From Chitinophaga rhizosphaerae (GTDB lineage Bacteria > Bacteroidota > Bacteroidia > Chitinophagales > Chitinophagaceae): a stretch of DNA of 47,248 nucleotides. Of this stretch, positions 47,174-47,248 are shown piece after piece. Position numbers and translations under genes: made by a program. Position 1 is the stretch's first letter, and the number at the start of each line of letters is the position of its first letter. Under the pieces are notes generated by a model. That model worked only from the letters and a program-made list of their open reading frames with translations. It did no database searches and was not told the origin of the DNA. The DNA lies in NCBI RefSeq assembly GCF_003958645.1, contig NZ_RXLO01000019.1, positions 1 through 47,248 of the forward strand. Direction: 5' to 3'.

Positions 47174-47248
47174 ATGGACAAACGCATTAAATACAGTATT
47201 CGTCAAAAAGAGTTAACAGTTGTTTCGATAGAAAAGGGGAAGGAGTCC
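47174..47248 (+). CDS. IS3-family transposase OrfA, N-terminal part
   Basis: Only 25 codons lie inside the window, starting ATG at 47174 with MDKRIKYSIRQKELTVVSIE. This resembles the beginning of IS3-family OrfA proteins, which carry a helix-turn-helix that binds the terminal repeats. The OrfB catalytic part would follow outside the window, usually by programmed frameshifting. The call rests on position behind the terminal repeat as much as on the residues. Confidence 0.65.
   Translation, partial: MDKRIKYSIRQKELTVVSIEKGKES

Larger units (their letters stand above)
47131..47248 (+). mobile_element. Left end of an IS3-family insertion sequence
   Basis: The sequence from 47131 starts with TG and continues with a GC-rich terminal repeat (TGTAATGCCCCCCAAAAG...), followed by a hairpin and the start of a transposase reading frame. 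This layout is typical of IS3-family (IS150-like) elements of Bacteroidota. The exact first base is uncertain by a few positions. The right end lies outside the window, and no target duplication can be checked. Confidence 0.7.

Noticed and set aside
1..47248. CRISPR arrays, prophage genes or a classical defence island
   Set aside because: No regularly spaced repeats, Cas-like, phage structural or integrase genes were seen; the only mobile DNA is at the two ends.

Overview
The window looks like a chromosome segment of a GC-rich member of the Bacteroidota, most likely a Chitinophagaceae (Chitinophaga-like) bacterium. The pointers are a SusC/SusD pair with an ECF sigma factor and FecR anti-sigma factor, 7TMR-DISM and FtsX-like membrane proteins, DUF1080 proteins, few Shine-Dalgarno sites, and many copies of the Bacteroidota -7 promoter element TAnnTTTG just upstream of genes. 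Genus is an inference; no rRNA is present.

Layout. 1-660: tail of an ISL3/ISAon1-type transposase, then a bidirectional terminator and tRNA-Pro(CGG) with a textbook promoter. 0.9-6.1 kb: EamA transporter, a surface-repeat protein, an ABC-F ATPase, a DUF4253 protein and a PI-PLC-like lipoprotein. 6.4-10.1 kb: a possible keto-sugar module (DUF1080 protein, SDR, Tat-exported Gfo/Idh/MocA oxidoreductase) plus a 54-residue lipoprotein and a DoxX protein. 10.2-13.6 kb: exported amidohydrolase, DUF1772 protein, NmrA-like protein and AraC regulator. 13.7-15.5 kb: peptidase E and a HipA-like kinase/DUF3037 pair. 15.6-19.5 kb: MsbA-type flippase and two GT2 glycosyltransferases. 19.7-23.1 kb: universal stress protein and a large FtsX-like ABC permease with an apparent sigma-54 promoter and tandem upstream operators. 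23.2-26.5 kb: MarR regulator, 7TMR-DISM histidine kinase and LuxR-type response regulator. 26.5-32.9 kb: AGE epimerase, a secreted unknown, membrane-anchored glutamate-synthase-like protein, methyltransferase, DEAD-box helicase and a second DUF1080 protein. 33-35.8 kb: NEW3-domain protein with ABC ATPase and permease. 36.3-38.7 kb: 5'(3')-nucleotidase divergent from a DeoR regulator, and a YihY/BrkB protein. 38.7-46 kb: ECF sigma, FecR, SusC and SusD. 46-47.2 kb: CurA-type oxidoreductase, with an IS3-family element starting just behind it, apparently inside its terminator.

The genome is compact: four convergent pairs abut or overlap at their stop codons. The strongest candidates for something undescribed are the sigma-54-like promoter with two 16-bp dyads 21 bp apart before the FtsX-like permease, the tiny lipoprotein gene whose leader begins at a terminator, the HipA-like/DUF3037 pair, and the DeoR operator set. 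No CRISPR array, prophage or recognised defence island was seen.
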